Below, one piece after another: positions 28,620 through 38,896 of a stretch of DNA of 64,000 nucleotides (position 1 is the stretch's first letter; every line of letters starts with the position of its first letter). This stretch comes from an uncultured Collinsella sp. (GTDB lineage Bacteria > Actinomycetota > Coriobacteriia > Coriobacteriales > Coriobacteriaceae), in NCBI GenBank assembly GCA_900557455.1, contig USSM01000002.1, forward strand, positions 1-64,000, given 5' to 3'. A program made the position numbers and the translations under genes. The notes beneath the pieces were generated by a model. It saw nothing but the letters and a program-made list of their open reading frames with translations. It did no database searches and was not told where the DNA came from.

Positions 28620-30575
28620 ATGGCAACTGATTTCGAGCGCCAATCCTGGCAGCGCGAGATGCTCAACTTTAAAGGGGTGAAGAGCCTCTTTATCCTTGAG
28701 GGCAACGTGAACGACAAGTATCCCGATGTGGTTGACGGCGGCCTTCAGTTCTCGGAGCTCGCCGAGGTTGTGCGCGGCCTTTTCGAAGACGCCAATGGCT
28801 CAGTTGAGTACAACGTGGCATATTTCGATCCCATCCAGCTGTTTTCGAGCAGCATGGGCAATGTTGATTGCAAGCGCCTGGTGTCGCTGGCTCATGACGA
28901 GGCTTCCAAGAACGACGACCGCATGATGGAGGCGAACGCCTGCATCGCCGATGGTCGCCAAGCATATGCCACCGAGCAATCGAGCCTGCCTTCATACGGC
29001 GAGGTTATCCGCTCTATGTTGCGCCTTAAATACAACGACAACCCCGATGGCGGCACCGAGGCCAAGCCGCTTTGTGTGATCGTCAACATGGCGTCGCGCC
29101 TGCTTGCATCCTCGACCGGCCTTATGCCCGACGAGACGCAGTTTTTCCTCAACTTGTACCTTGGCGCCAGCAAAGCACGCCTTATTAACCGCACGGCTGT
29201 CAACACGCTCATTCTGGTAACGGATAACGTGCGCAACCTGCCCGTGTGGTTTATCGAGGAGAACCCCTTCTTGCGCACCATCACGCTGCCGCATCCCGAC
29301 CGCGACATGCGCGAAGCCTATATTCAGAGTAAGTTTGGCTTTGGTGAGGCGCCGTCCGATTCCGATGACCGCGCGGTGCGTCGCTTTATCGATACCACCG
29401 ACGGCATGAGCGTTAAGGAGCTCGAGGGCCTGCAGCGCATGTATCAGCGCGATATGCAAAACCCCGATGCTTCAATTGAGGCCATCCTTCCCAAGCTCGT
29501 CGACGTGTATAAGTACGGCTTTCGCGAGAACAAATGGCAGCAGATGTTCGAGAAGCTCGAAGAGGATCCCGAGGCAAAGATCAAGCGCCGCGTGAAGGGG
29601 CAGGACGAGGCCGTTGAGAAGGCCGTCACCGTGCTCAAGCGCTCCGTCATGGGTCTTTCGGGTGCCACCCATTCGTCTGGTTCCAAGCCCAAAGGCGTCC
29701 TGTTTTTGAGCGGCCCCACCGGTACCGGTAAGACCGAGATCGTTAAGGCCATTACGGAGCTCCTCTTTGGCGATGAGCGCAGCATGCTGCGTTTTGATAT
29801 GTCTGAGTACGGTGCTGAGAACTCCGATCAAAAGCTCTTTGGCGCTCCTCCGGGATACGTGGGCTATGCCGAGGGCGGTCAGCTTACCAATGCGGTCAAG
29901 GCCAATCCGTTCTCGGTAGTTCTTTTCGACGAGATCGAGAAGGCCGCGCCGAGCATTATGGACAAGTTCCTGCAGATCCTCGAAGATGGACGCCTGACCG
30001 ATGGCCAGGGCAATACCGTGTACTTCTCTGAGACGGTCATCTTCTTTACGAGCAACATCGGCTTTTCCAAGATTGAAATCGATGCGCAGGGCAACGAAGT
30101 TCGTAATACCATCGCGCCCAACACGCCCTATGACGAGATTTGCGAGCGCGTGCGCACCGAGATGGATCGCGAGTTTAAGCCCGAGTTCTTGGGTCGTATC
30201 GGCGACAACGTGGTGATCTTCAACTTTATCGACGATGCCGTGGCGCTTCAGATCCTCAATTCCAAGATCGATGCCGTTAACCGCAACGTGCATAAGGCAC
30301 AGCCCGATATTACGGTTGAGGCGACCGATGCCGCCCGCGAGCTGCTGCACTCCATTGCCATGACGGACGCCGTCAAGGCCAAGGGCGGCCGCGGCATTGG
30401 TAACCTGGTAGAGAGCGGTTACCTTAACGGGCTTTCCGATTTTCTGTTTGAGCACCGCGCCGAGTGGCGCGGTCGCCCCGGCATGGTGACACGCGCCGTG
30501 CCACAGGGCGAGGGCGACGATGCGCATATCGCATTTGAGCTCGTGCCCGGATCGATGGGAGGCGATTGGCGATGA
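28620..30575 (+). CDS. ClpB/ClpA-like AAA+ ATPase with degenerate first domain
   Basis: 651 residues. The C-terminal half is an intact class II Clp/Hsp100 domain: Walker A GPTGTGKT near 364-371, FDMSEYG, GAPPGYVGY pore loop, Walker B VVLFDEIEKA near 433, FTSNIG sensor 1, and an EFLGRIGDNVV Arg-finger/sensor region. The N-terminal half looks like a decayed AAA module: FILEGNVNDKYP stands where a P-loop would be, and LCVIVNM and LILVTDNVRNLP resemble Walker B and sensor 1. No Clp N-domain is present. Likely an unfoldase or remodeller, comparable in setting to ClpV of type VI secretion. Confidence 0.88.
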   Translation: MATDFERQSWQREMLNFKGVKSLFILEGNVNDKYPDVVDGGLQFSELAEVVRGLFEDANGSVEYNVAYFDPIQLFSSSMGNVDCKRLVSLAHDEASKNDDRMMEANACIADGRQAYATEQSSLPSYGEVIRSMLRLKYNDNPDGGTEAKPLCVIVNMASRLLASSTGLMPDETQFFLNLYLGASKARLINRTAVNTLILVTDNVRNLPVWFIEENPFLRTITLPHPDRDMREAYIQSKFGFGEAPSDSDDRAVRRFIDTTDGMSVKELEGLQRMYQRDMQNPDASIEAILPKLVDVYKYGFRENKWQQMFEKLEEDPEAKIKRRVKGQDEAVEKAVTVLKRSVMGLSGATHSSGSKPKGVLFLSGPTGTGKTEIVKAITELLFGDERSMLRFDMSEYGAENSDQKLFGAPPGYVGYAEGGQLTNAVKANPFSVVLFDEIEKAAPSIMDKFLQILEDGRLTDGQGNTVYFSETVIFFTSNIGFSKIEIDAQGNEVRNTIAPNTPYDEICERVRTEMDREFKPEFLGRIGDNVVIFNFIDDAVALQILNSKIDAVNRNVHKAQPDITVEATDAARELLHSIAMTDAVKAKGGRGIGNLVESGYLNGLSDFLFEHRAEWRGRPGMVTRAVPQGEGDDAHIAFELVPGSMGGDWR

Positions 30576-31333
30576 CGAAGTTTATCGCTGCAGCAAAAAC
30601 CCAAGCGGGAACCAATCACCCCGTCAACGAGGACCGTTTGCTTCTTGACGGTAACGTCCTTTGCTATGGCCTGGTAGGCGATTGCGAGCGCGAGATGGGC
30701 TGCATGGCAGTCTTTGACGGCGTGAGCGAAGGCGGGCACGGATCAGCCGCCTCGACGCTCGCTGCGCAGGCGTTTGCACAGGCGACTCAGGTTTTTGAAG
30801 CCGATTCGATTGATGTCCTGCAGGATCGTTTGCGTATGGCGGGCGAGCGCGCTGAGAACGATGTTGAGTCCTATGCGGCCCGTTATGGCCTGCCCGTTGC
30901 TGCGTCTACGGTTGCCGGGCTTATGGTGGCGCATGATGGGTCTGCCGCAATCTTTAATGCTGGCGATTCGCGTGTGTATCGCTTGCGCGATGGCGTGCTT
31001 GCGGTGTTGAGCTACGACCATACGCCCGAATCCCGCCTGGGCGGCGTTGGGTTTGAGTACAGCGATGAATCGGTCTCGCATTGCATTGAGCTGGCGGTCG
31101 GTCTTAATCAGGGCGGACGAAACCTGGAGATCAATACGACCGCGTTGTTTCCGGGCGATCGCTACTTAATCTGCTCTGACGGCATCGATGGGGAGATTGA
31201 CCTTGCGCACCTGCAGCAGATGCTTGCGAGCGATTCGACCTGTGCGCAGCTGTGCGAGGAGCTGTATGCCGAGGCCCGCATGAGCGGTTCGACGGATGAC
31301 GCGACGCTGATCGTGATTGAGATAGGGGAATAA
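30572..31333 (+). CDS. PP2C-family Ser/Thr phosphatase
   Basis: 253 residues, a complete PP2C catalytic domain. Metal and phosphate motifs are in order: NEDR at 19-22, VFDGVSEGGHG, FNAGDSRVYRLRDG, LICSDGIDG and a closing TDDATLIVIE. It removes phosphate from Ser/Thr and would counteract the cluster kinases. The ATG overlaps the AAA+ stop (ATGA), with GGGAGG upstream. A TTG six bases earlier is less likely. The next gene, a kinase, starts two bases after its stop. Confidence 0.92.
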   Translation: MTKFIAAAKTQAGTNHPVNEDRLLLDGNVLCYGLVGDCEREMGCMAVFDGVSEGGHGSAASTLAAQAFAQATQVFEADSIDVLQDRLRMAGERAENDVESYAARYGLPVAASTVAGLMVAHDGSAAIFNAGDSRVYRLRDGVLAVLSYDHTPESRLGGVGFEYSDESVSHCIELAVGLNQGGRNLEINTTALFPGDRYLICSDGIDGEIDLAHLQQMLASDSTCAQLCEELYAEARMSGSTDDATLIVIEIGE

Positions 31334-31335
31334 AG

Positions 31336-34300
31336 ATGTCTGATGAGACGATAACGGTACACCGAGATGGCGGCGCCGGCAACGGTGAAACCGTGACGGT
31401 CCACCGTGGGGGCGTACCTGTAAACGGCGAAACGGTCACCGTGTATCACGGCAATCAGGCTCCTGTACCGGGTGAGACCGTGACGGTGCGCCGAGGCGCT
31501 GCTCCGGTGTCCGGCGAAACGGTGACCATTCGCCGCGGCGACGCCCCGTCGGCAGGCGAGACGGTAACGGTGGGTCGCTCGGTTCCTAGAGCAAACGGCG
31601 AGACGGTGACGGTAAATCATCCGGTTTCTGCGACTGGCGGCGAGACCGTTACGGTTGCAAGGCCGATGGCTGCTCCCGCCGGCGGCGAGACGGTCACGGT
31701 TTCCCGGCCGATGACGTCCGTGGCGGGCGAGACCGTAACGGTGCCGCGATCTGCCGCTTCTGGCGGTCAAACGATAACGGTCCCACGCGGTGCGGTGGTA
31801 AATCCCAATGGCGAAACGGTGACCGTTTCTCGTGGGGACGTTCGCGCCGCTTCCTCCGTGCCCGTATCCCCTTTCGTTCCGGAAGATGTGACGATTACCT
31901 CACGTGACGGCCAGCAGTTTATTGTTCACTTGGGTCAAGTTGTCGGTCATGGTGGTCAGTCCACGGTCTTTGCTGCCGAGCGGGTGGATGACGGCCTCGC
32001 ATGTGTTGCCAAGGTGTTTCAGCCTCTTATAGAAAAAAAGCTCACGGAATACGAGAAGACTGTGCATGCCGTCATGAGCCTCAATGGTCGTCCCGTGTCA
32101 GAAACGCATTTGCTGCCTATTTTTGCCTATTTGCACCAGGGCTTGAGCGCGACCGTAGTAGGGGCCCCCGCTCCTCAGCTTTGGGATATTGCCATCACTC
32201 CCAAGGCTACTTGTCTCAGCGATCGACCCCGTAGCAAGCATATGGTTAAAAGTCGCGTGATTCCGGAGCTGAGCCAAGCGATTAACCTGCTGCACACCGA
32301 GTTTGGCATCGTCCATCGCGATGTGAAACCGTCGAATGTCTACCTGTACGATAAACAAATCGCACTTGGTGACTATGGGTCCGCTCGCTCTCTTTCCGGA
32401 ATTGATAATCGTACGACTAATACCGAGACGCGATCAAACGGGTATACGCCTGGTCACGGCAGAATGGTCGATCCTCGCAACGATTGGTATTCGTTTGGCT
32501 ATACCATTTGGACTCTTTATGAGGGCAATGTCCACCCGCTCCATGAGCGTTTGAAGGACGACACGTTTTTCGAGTTTCAGGAAGCGGGTCAACCTGCTGA
32601 GTTCACCCACCCTGATGACGCTACCTTGGGTAATTTGCTTCAAGGCCTTACGTTTGAGCTTGCAAACAAGCGCTTCGGATACGAAGAAATTAAAGACTGG
32701 ATCGCTGACCCCGATCACTTCTATCGTCAGCTGCCCACCTTCGATTTCAAGAGCGGCCATGCGCCGTATGAATTTGTCGGCAGGCTTTATACCGATCCTG
32801 TGTCGCTCGCTCGCGGGCTCGCGTCTCATTGGGACGAGGCAAAACAACGCATGCAGCAGTGGCAGCTCGAGCGCCAGATGCGTAAATGGAATGAAAACGA
32901 CCTTGAGACAAAGATCCATGAGATCACCGAGGCGAAAGCGAAGGGCGGAGAAAAACCGAATTACGATTTCAATCTTGCTTGCGTGATCTACGAAATGTCG
33001 GGCGGCAAGATCATTTCGTGGCGCGGCGAAGATGTTTCGCTGGGCGCTGGCAAAAACGATCTTCCGGCACGTATCGCCACCATGACCGATACCGATATCG
33101 ATCGCTATGCGGTGAAGTCGGGACTTGATGGCACTGCGTCCATGGGTGTGCTTCCGTCGGGCTTTCTTTCCTACGTTCTCTCCCGTCAGGGCGAGCATGA
33201 TGAGGCGGTTGCGAATATTGCCAGGAATATCAAGGCAATCGAGGACCTCGCTGCTTCTTCAAACGATCCACATTTTGCTGCCTGCCTATTGAAGGGCTTC
33301 CTTACGTTCGACGAGTTGGAAACTCATGCTGCGGCCCAGGAAGAGATCAGGAGGCTCATCGGGAACCCCCGGGCATTTTTTGCCACTTGCTCAACGTCTC
33401 GTGCTGTCGATGAGTTCTTCCTGCTCTTTGCAGGAGACGTTTCCATGGACGCTATTATTAAGGCACGTGGTGACGCTCAGAGCAGAGGGTCAATTGACGT
33501 TGATGTCGTACTCGATTTCATGGACCGTGTCGCCGACAACAAGGCTCCCGTGCGAGCGTTCTACCGTAAATACGGCAATATGGCAGGCTGGATTTGGCTT
33601 TCCGAGCACACCGCTCTTTACGAGGCACTTCCGGGCTCTGCCGGAGAATCCGCAATCGTCAATCTTCGCGGCCTATCTCCTTCGGCGCAAGCATCGGTTG
33701 CTTCGCTCATGCAAGCGGGGTCCAATATCCGAATCGAAGGCAGCAAGCTTCGTGCCGACATGGAGGTGACACCTGTTCCCTATGTGAATGGCTGGCAGAC
33801 GAGGGACGTTCTTCTTACTCGACCGCTTACGTTGAATGCTCTTTTCTGTGCCGAGGCACGAGGAGAGGCAGTACCACGCGGCTATGTGGCAGAACTGCTT
33901 GCAGGCGGTGCAGATGAACATCTACTTGATAGCATCGGAATCAGGCTTTTGGCTCATGCGAACCTGATGTCTTCCGCTAGTTATTCTCAATTCCTTGAGG
34001 ACGAGCGAAACGAGGCGGATGGCGCGCTCGAAGGTGCTATCCGGCAGGATACGCAAGACTACGATGTGACTGAAGGCATTGCCGATGCCACGGCGCGTAT
34101 TGAGGCCGTGAAGAAAGAGCAAGGCGGGGTGCTGCGCTGGACGTGCATTGTGGCGGTTGTCTACTTTGTTGTTATCCTATGCGCTCGCGGTTCCTTTGGA
34201 CAGTTCATCGTTATGTGTGGCACCCTCGCCCCGCTCGCAGTACTGTTCTTGGTCGCGGCGTTTGTTGGAATCTTCGGCTTCTTGGCCTTGAACCTGCTCC

Positions 34301-34866
34301 GTTCCTTTTCCGCGGTTGACCGCGTTCAGTCGCTCGACAGCGATCTGGAGGCCAACGCAGATCTTCTCGAAAGCCGTCTGGCTCAACTCGTCGATTTTGA
34401 TGGCCGCACAGGCGCTACAGTGGAAAAGCTCTTGATGGTGGGCGTTGACGAGGATCTTCCGATGACACAGGGAGCCGATTTTTCGTTTGGTTCTGAAGGC
34501 AAGGCCTTCTACGCCGATCCTGAAGTTATGGATAGGCTTGGCAGATTGGCAATTCGCCTTTTGCTTATCACGTCGGCCGTGATTAGTGCATCTGGGTTTA
34601 TGGGCACTGTGTTCATTGACGGTGATGTGATAGCCAAAATCGAGGTAGTCTCCGCTATCGCCGTTGATGCACTCATCTGCATTTACGTGCTGGGCGATGA
34701 CGAACATCCTGGCAGCGCCGCGTCAATACTGTCATGGTCTTGGATCTGGTTGGGCCCGCTGGTCATCGCGTTTTTGCTTTGGGGCGTCGTATCGGTTCTT
34801 CAGGCGTTCGGAATGGTGGGCGCTATTATCGCCGTAGTATTTCTCATCGGATGTTTTATTAAGTAA
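31336..34866 (+). CDS. Giant membrane Ser/Thr kinase with ETVTV repeats
   Basis: 1176 residues. Residues 3-172 hold twelve ETVTV-like repeats (consensus GETVTVxR) about 13-17 residues apart. The kinase domain (about 195-450) has GHGGQSTVF as P-loop, [18 protein letters not shown] near 327, and LGDYGSARS for DFG. A long helical middle part (about 490-930) follows, then five or six hydrophobic helices (about 935-1176). The repeated Thr residues are obvious candidates for phosphorylation and FHA docking. It follows the PP2C gene by two bases, so kinase and phosphatase are a matched pair. Confidence 0.87.
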   Translation: MSDETITVHRDGGAGNGETVTVHRGGVPVNGETVTVYHGNQAPVPGETVTVRRGAAPVSGETVTIRRGDAPSAGETVTVGRSVPRANGETVTVNHPVSATGGETVTVARPMAAPAGGETVTVSRPMTSVAGETVTVPRSAASGGQTITVPRGAVVNPNGETVTVSRGDVRAASSVPVSPFVPEDVTITSRDGQQFIVHLGQVVGHGGQSTVFAAERVDDGLACVAKVFQPLIEKKLTEYEKTVHAVMSLNGRPVSETHLLPIFAYLHQGLSATVVGAPAPQLWDIAITPKATCLSDRPRSKHMVKSRVIPELSQAINLLHTEFGIVHRDVKPSNVYLYDKQIALGDYGSARSLSGIDNRTTNTETRSNGYTPGHGRMVDPRNDWYSFGYTIWTLYEGNVHPLHERLKDDTFFEFQEAGQPAEFTHPDDATLGNLLQGLTFELANKRFGYEEIKDWIADPDHFYRQLPTFDFKSGHAPYEFVGRLYTDPVSLARGLASHWDEAKQRMQQWQLERQMRKWNENDLETKIHEITEAKAKGGEKPNYDFNLACVIYEMSGGKIISWRGEDVSLGAGKNDLPARIATMTDTDIDRYAVKSGLDGTASMGVLPSGFLSYVLSRQGEHDEAVANIARNIKAIEDLAASSNDPHFAACLLKGFLTFDELETHAAAQEEIRRLIGNPRAFFATCSTSRAVDEFFLLFAGDVSMDAIIKARGDAQSRGSIDVDVVLDFMDRVADNKAPVRAFYRKYGNMAGWIWLSEHTALYEALPGSAGESAIVNLRGLSPSAQASVASLMQAGSNIRIEGSKLRADMEVTPVPYVNGWQTRDVLLTRPLTLNALFCAEARGEAVPRGYVAELLAGGADEHLLDSIGIRLLAHANLMSSASYSQFLEDERNEADGALEGAIRQDTQDYDVTEGIADATARIEAVKKEQGGVLRWTCIVAVVYFVVILCARGSFGQFIVMCGTLAPLAVLFLVAAFVGIFGFLALNLLRSFSAVDRVQSLDSDLEANADLLESRLAQLVDFDGRTGATVEKLLMVGVDEDLPMTQGADFSFGSEGKAFYADPEVMDRLGRLAIRLLLITSAVISASGFMGTVFIDGDVIAKIEVVSAIAVDALICIYVLGDDEHPGSAASILSWSWIWLGPLVIAFLLWGVVSVLQAFGMVGAIIAVVFLIGCFIK
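31342..31850 (+). repeat. Coding tandem repeats (GETVTVxR, 12 copies)
   Basis: The 5' end of the giant kinase gene encodes [48 protein letters not shown] and six more variants. DNA is diverged (synonymous changes between copies), so the peptide motif rather than the DNA is conserved. Confidence 0.9.
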
Positions 34867-34880
34867 GAGGAAATTCAACT

Positions 34881-35492
34881 ATGCCAACTTTAAATTTTCG
34901 TAAGCTGATTCCGGGAGGCTATTCGGGGGCCGGTCCGAATGCCGGCAATTCGGCTGCGCCGCGGAGAAACGATGGTCTCCATGGCACTGAGCGACGTGCC
35001 ATGGGTGCTTTTGACGACATGTTGGGTATTGAGAACGCGGCGTCCCAGCGCGGCTCTCAGACGAATGCACGTTCTCGTTCGAACATGGCGCAACGCGAAA
35101 TCCGGAATGACGTGGTAATCAATGAGGGCTTGGGCTCGTATGACGGACGCCCGTGCTCCATCAGGATTTTCGAAAACCACCTCGAGATTGTCGCCAAGCG
35201 TGAGGGCTCGACGCTCGATAATCACCCCGCGCTCAAGATGCTTGTCCCCGGCATAGGCAACAGCAAGGCGGTGGCGGGTAGACTTTTCGCTCCGGGTAAT
35301 TCCAATCCGCCGATCATCATTCCCTTTAATTCGCTGAGCGGTTTCCAGGAAGTGAGCGGGTTTATGCCCACGTTTGTCTTCAACCGGCGTAATCCTCAGA
35401 CCAGAAAGATGGAGACGCACACCATCAAGACGATGACCAGGGAGTTTGGGTATGCGCTTAACCGCTATGCTCAGACGCACTTCCATTATTAA
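34881..35492 (+). CDS. Hypothetical protein
   Basis: 203 residues, AGAGG box, 14 bases after the giant kinase. Unrecognised. The first 75 residues are Gly/Asn/Arg-rich and probably disordered. The rest reads as a compact alpha/beta domain ([18 protein letters not shown], then [17 protein letters not shown]), somewhat like a PH-type barrel, ending with a helix. No membrane segment. Operon position suggests an adaptor. Confidence 0.65.
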   Translation: MPTLNFRKLIPGGYSGAGPNAGNSAAPRRNDGLHGTERRAMGAFDDMLGIENAASQRGSQTNARSRSNMAQREIRNDVVINEGLGSYDGRPCSIRIFENHLEIVAKREGSTLDNHPALKMLVPGIGNSKAVAGRLFAPGNSNPPIIIPFNSLSGFQEVSGFMPTFVFNRRNPQTRKMETHTIKTMTREFGYALNRYAQTHFHY

Positions 35493-35511
35493 TTAGGTAA
35501 AGGCAGAACAC

Positions 35512-36753
35512 ATGGCAGACGATAACCAGCAAGGGGGCATGTCAGCGCAGGAGAGACTTGCGCGCCTCTATAGCTCTCGCGTTGATGACCAACAAGGGGA
35601 TGCGGTGCCGACTGCGGGGCAGGCGACGGGGGCACGTGTTTCGGCAGGTGCTCCGCAGACACAAGCCTCTTCCGCCCAGGAACGACTCGATCGCTTACGT
35701 GCGCGACGCGCCGGCGTGCCTCTTCCGGGCGATCCGGAGGCGGCTACTCCGGTAAACAATGAGGGCGCGACTCGTCCTCGCTTTAACATCAATCTTTCGC
35801 GCATTGTGGACGCGATTCCCACCATTGTTCGGTTTTTCCCACTGCGTATTTTTACGGTTTGGGGACTCTGCTCGGTCTGGTACCGCATGTACTTGAACGT
35901 TGGCGGAGACGATGTGCTGCATACGGGGCTTCCGGCACCGGGGTATAGCGCATTCAATCCATTCGCTTTGGGCGCCGTTGTATTCATCGGCCTTCTCGTA
36001 GTTGTGACAGAAATAATTGCCGGCCCTTTGAGCTTGATCATTAAGCAGTTAATCATCGGCGCCACGTATTTCTTCCGCGGTTCCGCCGCCACCCGCGAGG
36101 CCCGCGACCGTGCGCATGCGAACTTCAGCCTGCGCCGGCTCGTCACCGAGACGGTCCGCGGCTACCACAGCGGCTACTCGGTCTTCGGCTCCATGGCCCG
36201 CGCCGCCCGCGGCGCCCGCAACAGCGCCTCCACGCTCGATTACGGCGTCGGGGCCTTCACGGGGGAGGATCCCAACGCGCCCGTCTACGACGACGGCCTG
36301 GGCGACCGCCCCTCGCAGATGGAGCTCACCGACGAGGCGGCGTCGAGGATCTGGGACCTGTACTACCCGGCCTACGGCGCCGAGGGCCCCATGTCCAACC
36401 TGCACGAGGCGCTCGCCTCGGGCGACCCGCAAGACTACGCGACCCTGATGAGCCTCGCCCTCAACGCGGCGGAGTGGTGCGAGCAAAACGGCACGCCCGA
36501 CACGCACGGCTGGTTCGACGACCCCGCCTACCCGGGCGACTACGTCGACGCCGGCACGTTCTACCTCATGGCGTACTCGTTCTGGGAGCAGGCGGCCGAG
36601 GCGCGGCGCGTGGGGCCGATCGAGCCGCTCGCGGACGACATGAGCCGCTTCATCCTGCGCCACCTGAGCGACTGGTCGCGCGAGAACGCCCACGCCTACC
36701 GCTGGCGCGGCGACTGGCGCGACGCTGACTACTTCGACAAGGACCGCCTGTAG
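35512..36753 (+). CDS. Membrane protein with SAQERL motifs, mosaic composition
   Basis: 413 residues. Two copies of a short motif occur in the N-terminal tail (MSAQERLARL and SSAQERLDRL), followed by two hydrophobic helices (about 95-125 and 145-190). A soluble C-terminal domain (about 260-413) is rich in Trp/Tyr/Asp (AAEWCEQNGTP, YLMAYSFWEQAAEA). Codon use changes sharply near 36065: upstream is moderate in GC, downstream nearly every third position is G or C. This suggests that the 3' part was acquired by recombination. Family unknown. Confidence 0.7.
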   Translation: MADDNQQGGMSAQERLARLYSSRVDDQQGDAVPTAGQATGARVSAGAPQTQASSAQERLDRLRARRAGVPLPGDPEAATPVNNEGATRPRFNINLSRIVDAIPTIVRFFPLRIFTVWGLCSVWYRMYLNVGGDDVLHTGLPAPGYSAFNPFALGAVVFIGLLVVVTEIIAGPLSLIIKQLIIGATYFFRGSAATREARDRAHANFSLRRLVTETVRGYHSGYSVFGSMARAARGARNSASTLDYGVGAFTGEDPNAPVYDDGLGDRPSQMELTDEAASRIWDLYYPAYGAEGPMSNLHEALASGDPQDYATLMSLALNAAEWCEQNGTPDTHGWFDDPAYPGDYVDAGTFYLMAYSFWEQAAEARRVGPIEPLADDMSRFILRHLSDWSRENAHAYRWRGDWRDADYFDKDRL

Positions 36754-36774
36754 GCGGCGGAGGGGGAAACACGG

Positions 36775-37680
36775 ATGGCAATTAATCAGAACGGGTCTGG
36801 CCGCGGGGGCGCCGGGTCCAACGGATCGGATGTCAACGATATCGTGAACCGCCTGGGCGGTCCGCGCGTGGTGATCGTTCTTGCCGTGGTGGTGGTCATC
36901 GCCATTGTGGCGGTCACGTCCATCACAAGCGGCATCTCCGACACCAATCGGCAGACCGAGCAGCGCTCCGAGGCCAAACAACAGCAAGAAGACGAGGCGG
37001 CGCGCGCTCAGCGTAAAAAGGAAAAAGAAGAGCGCCATCAGGAAGAAGCGAAAAAGGCCACAGTGCTTACGCTCGATGAAATTACGGACGAGGCGCTACG
37101 CTCGGACTTAGCGCTCGATGCAGATGAGGACGGCAATATTTCGCAAGAGACTGCGGATGAAGCTAGGTCAATCGACGTCGAGTCATTTGATTCGCTTCCG
37201 CTGCTGGCCAACTTTCACAACATCACGACGTTTGGCATCGGCGACTACGACAGCGAAAGCTACGACATAAGCTCCATTAGCAATATCACTCATCTGTCCA
37301 TTGGCGACTGCTCGGTGCCTCAGGTTGATCTCACACGTTTTCCTCAGCTACAGCGCGTTACCATAAACAGGCTCGAGAGCCCCGTCGATACCTTGAATGT
37401 CAAAAACATGTCCTCGTTGACGAACGTCCAGATCGAAGGCCTTGATGGCAGCATTGGGACACTTGACCTGTCGGGTGATGTGAACCTCGAGGTTCTGAAG
37501 ATCGGTTGCAGAGTCGAAACGCTCAATCTGTGCGGGGCAGGCAGGGAAGATGCCTTCCATTTCACTTTTACACCCAATTGTGTTGGCAAGATCTTGTACG
37601 ACAGCGACACGAGCAGCAGCCTGGTCGAGTTTTTGCAAAAAATGAGCAGTGACTACGGCTACACCATGGAGCAGCAGTGA
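36775..37680 (+). CDS. Membrane-anchored EF-hand/LRR-like protein, paralog 1
   Basis: 301 residues. A Gly-rich tail is followed by one membrane helix (VVIVLAVVVVIAIVAVTSI, about 25-45), a Lys/Glu/Gln-rich coiled coil (about 55-95), an EF-hand-like acidic loop (DADEDGNIS near 121), then leucine-rich-repeat-like beta strands to the end (ITHLSIGDCS, LTNVQIEGLDG, LEVLKIGC). The gene at 37708 encodes the same order of elements, so the two are tandem duplicates. Topology suggests an outer ligand-binding domain. Confidence 0.75.
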   Translation: MAINQNGSGRGGAGSNGSDVNDIVNRLGGPRVVIVLAVVVVIAIVAVTSITSGISDTNRQTEQRSEAKQQQEDEAARAQRKKEKEERHQEEAKKATVLTLDEITDEALRSDLALDADEDGNISQETADEARSIDVESFDSLPLLANFHNITTFGIGDYDSESYDISSISNITHLSIGDCSVPQVDLTRFPQLQRVTINRLESPVDTLNVKNMSSLTNVQIEGLDGSIGTLDLSGDVNLEVLKIGCRVETLNLCGAGREDAFHFTFTPNCVGKILYDSDTSSSLVEFLQKMSSDYGYTMEQQ

Positions 37681-37707
37681 CGCTGCATTCAAGTGAGGAG
37701 AAGCAGT

Positions 37708-38772
37708 ATGGCGAACTTTAAGCCCGACATGTCTTGGCGGGATAACGAACGGGTACAGCGTGTGACCGAGCAGCCTTCGGGCGGGGCTCATGAGCGGGCT
37801 GCCGAGACGCCGGATGTGCGGGTGAATATGCGTCCGAACGGGCAGGCAACCGAACAGTCTGCTGGGCAGGCGCAGCAGACGCCGGGGCGTTCGACAAGTC
37901 GGATCCCTCGCCCTGCCAGCCAGCCGAATGGACAGGCGGCTGAACGTGCAAATGAAGCCGTCTCTCGTTTGGGCGGCGTTCGCGCCCTGGTAGTGCTTGC
38001 GGCGGTTGTGGTCATAGGCGCGGTTGCCGTTTTCTCCGTGATTGGCGGCGTCGGTGACGTGCAAGGCGGCGGGGGAGCCTCGTCGAGCGTCTCTAAAGAG
38101 TCGAGCTCAACTGACGCCTCTGGCTCCGAGACCAAGAAAGAAAAAGGTCTCGTCGATGTTGATGCGATCTCGGATGATACGCTGCACGGGCTGCTTGCCG
38201 ACTACGATAACGATGACGATGGCCAGCTGACCGCCAAGGAGACTCAGTGCATCACGAGGCTGGTCGTGACCGACGAGGTGACGGATTTCACGCCCATTAG
38301 CAAGCTGGACAAGCTCGATACGCTCGGCATCAATACCCTGAGCGCCAAGAGTGCGGACTTTAGCGAGCTCGAGGCACTTGAGGTGCTCAAGTTTGGCGAC
38401 ATGACGACCCAGGACCTCGACCTGAGCGTCTGCCCCAAGCTCAATTCCTTTTGTATTGAAGGCCTTAAGGGTGCTGTCAATTCCATCAACGCTTCGGGTC
38501 TTAAGAACCTGATGTTCTTTACCGTTGACCAAGGCCTTCAGGGCGACGTCGAGAAGATTGATCTTTCGAATGATGACATTCTTGGCGCACTCGAGATTAC
38601 CTGCAACGTCGGTGAGCTCAACCTGTCGGGTTGCAGCCACTCGTTCCCCAAGCTCAACATTGCCGCTGATCACATCGACAAGATCGTGGTCGACAGCAAC
38701 ACCAACGCGGACCTGGTGGCTACCCTGCGTGACCTTTGCGCCCAGAAGGGCTGGACGCTGGAGGAGCGGTAG
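37708..38772 (+). CDS. Membrane-anchored EF-hand/LRR-like protein, paralog 2
   Basis: 354 residues. The ATG at 37708 is chosen after GAGGAG, a few codons inside a longer open frame. An N-terminal Pro/Gln/Arg-rich tail (about 100 residues) precedes one membrane helix (ALVVLAAVVVIGAVAVFSVI), a Ser-rich spacer, an EF-hand-like loop (DYDNDDDGQLT) and LRR-like strands (LDTLGINTLS, LEVLKFGDMT, LGALEITCNV). It is the paralog of the preceding gene but has a longer cytoplasmic tail. It closes the + strand run; a terminator follows. Confidence 0.77.
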   Translation: MANFKPDMSWRDNERVQRVTEQPSGGAHERAAETPDVRVNMRPNGQATEQSAGQAQQTPGRSTSRIPRPASQPNGQAAERANEAVSRLGGVRALVVLAAVVVIGAVAVFSVIGGVGDVQGGGGASSSVSKESSSTDASGSETKKEKGLVDVDAISDDTLHGLLADYDNDDDGQLTAKETQCITRLVVTDEVTDFTPISKLDKLDTLGINTLSAKSADFSELEALEVLKFGDMTTQDLDLSVCPKLNSFCIEGLKGAVNSINASGLKNLMFFTVDQGLQGDVEKIDLSNDDILGALEITCNVGELNLSGCSHSFPKLNIAADHIDKIVVDSNTNADLVATLRDLCAQKGWTLEER

Positions 38773-38826
38773 GGTCCCTTGGAGCGGCAGAGTGCTTTTG
38801 CTGCAAGGCCATAAACGAACAAATAG

Positions 38827-38864
38827 AAGTGGGGCTCGGTTATTTCCGAGCCCCACTTCTTTAT
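38827..38864. terminator. Terminator at end of signalling operon
   Basis: AAGTGGGGCTCGG pairs with CCGAGCCCCACTT across a six-base loop, followed by CTTTAT. It lies between converging genes and may serve both. Confidence 0.8.
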
Positions 38865-38896
38865 CTATTTCTGAGTTGTGGCAGTCTATCTACCGC

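Noticed and set aside
28620..34866. Type VI secretion locus
   Set aside because: Kinase, phosphatase, FHA and AAA+ genes match its regulatory module, but there is no sheath, tube, baseplate or TssJLM gene, and the host is monoderm.
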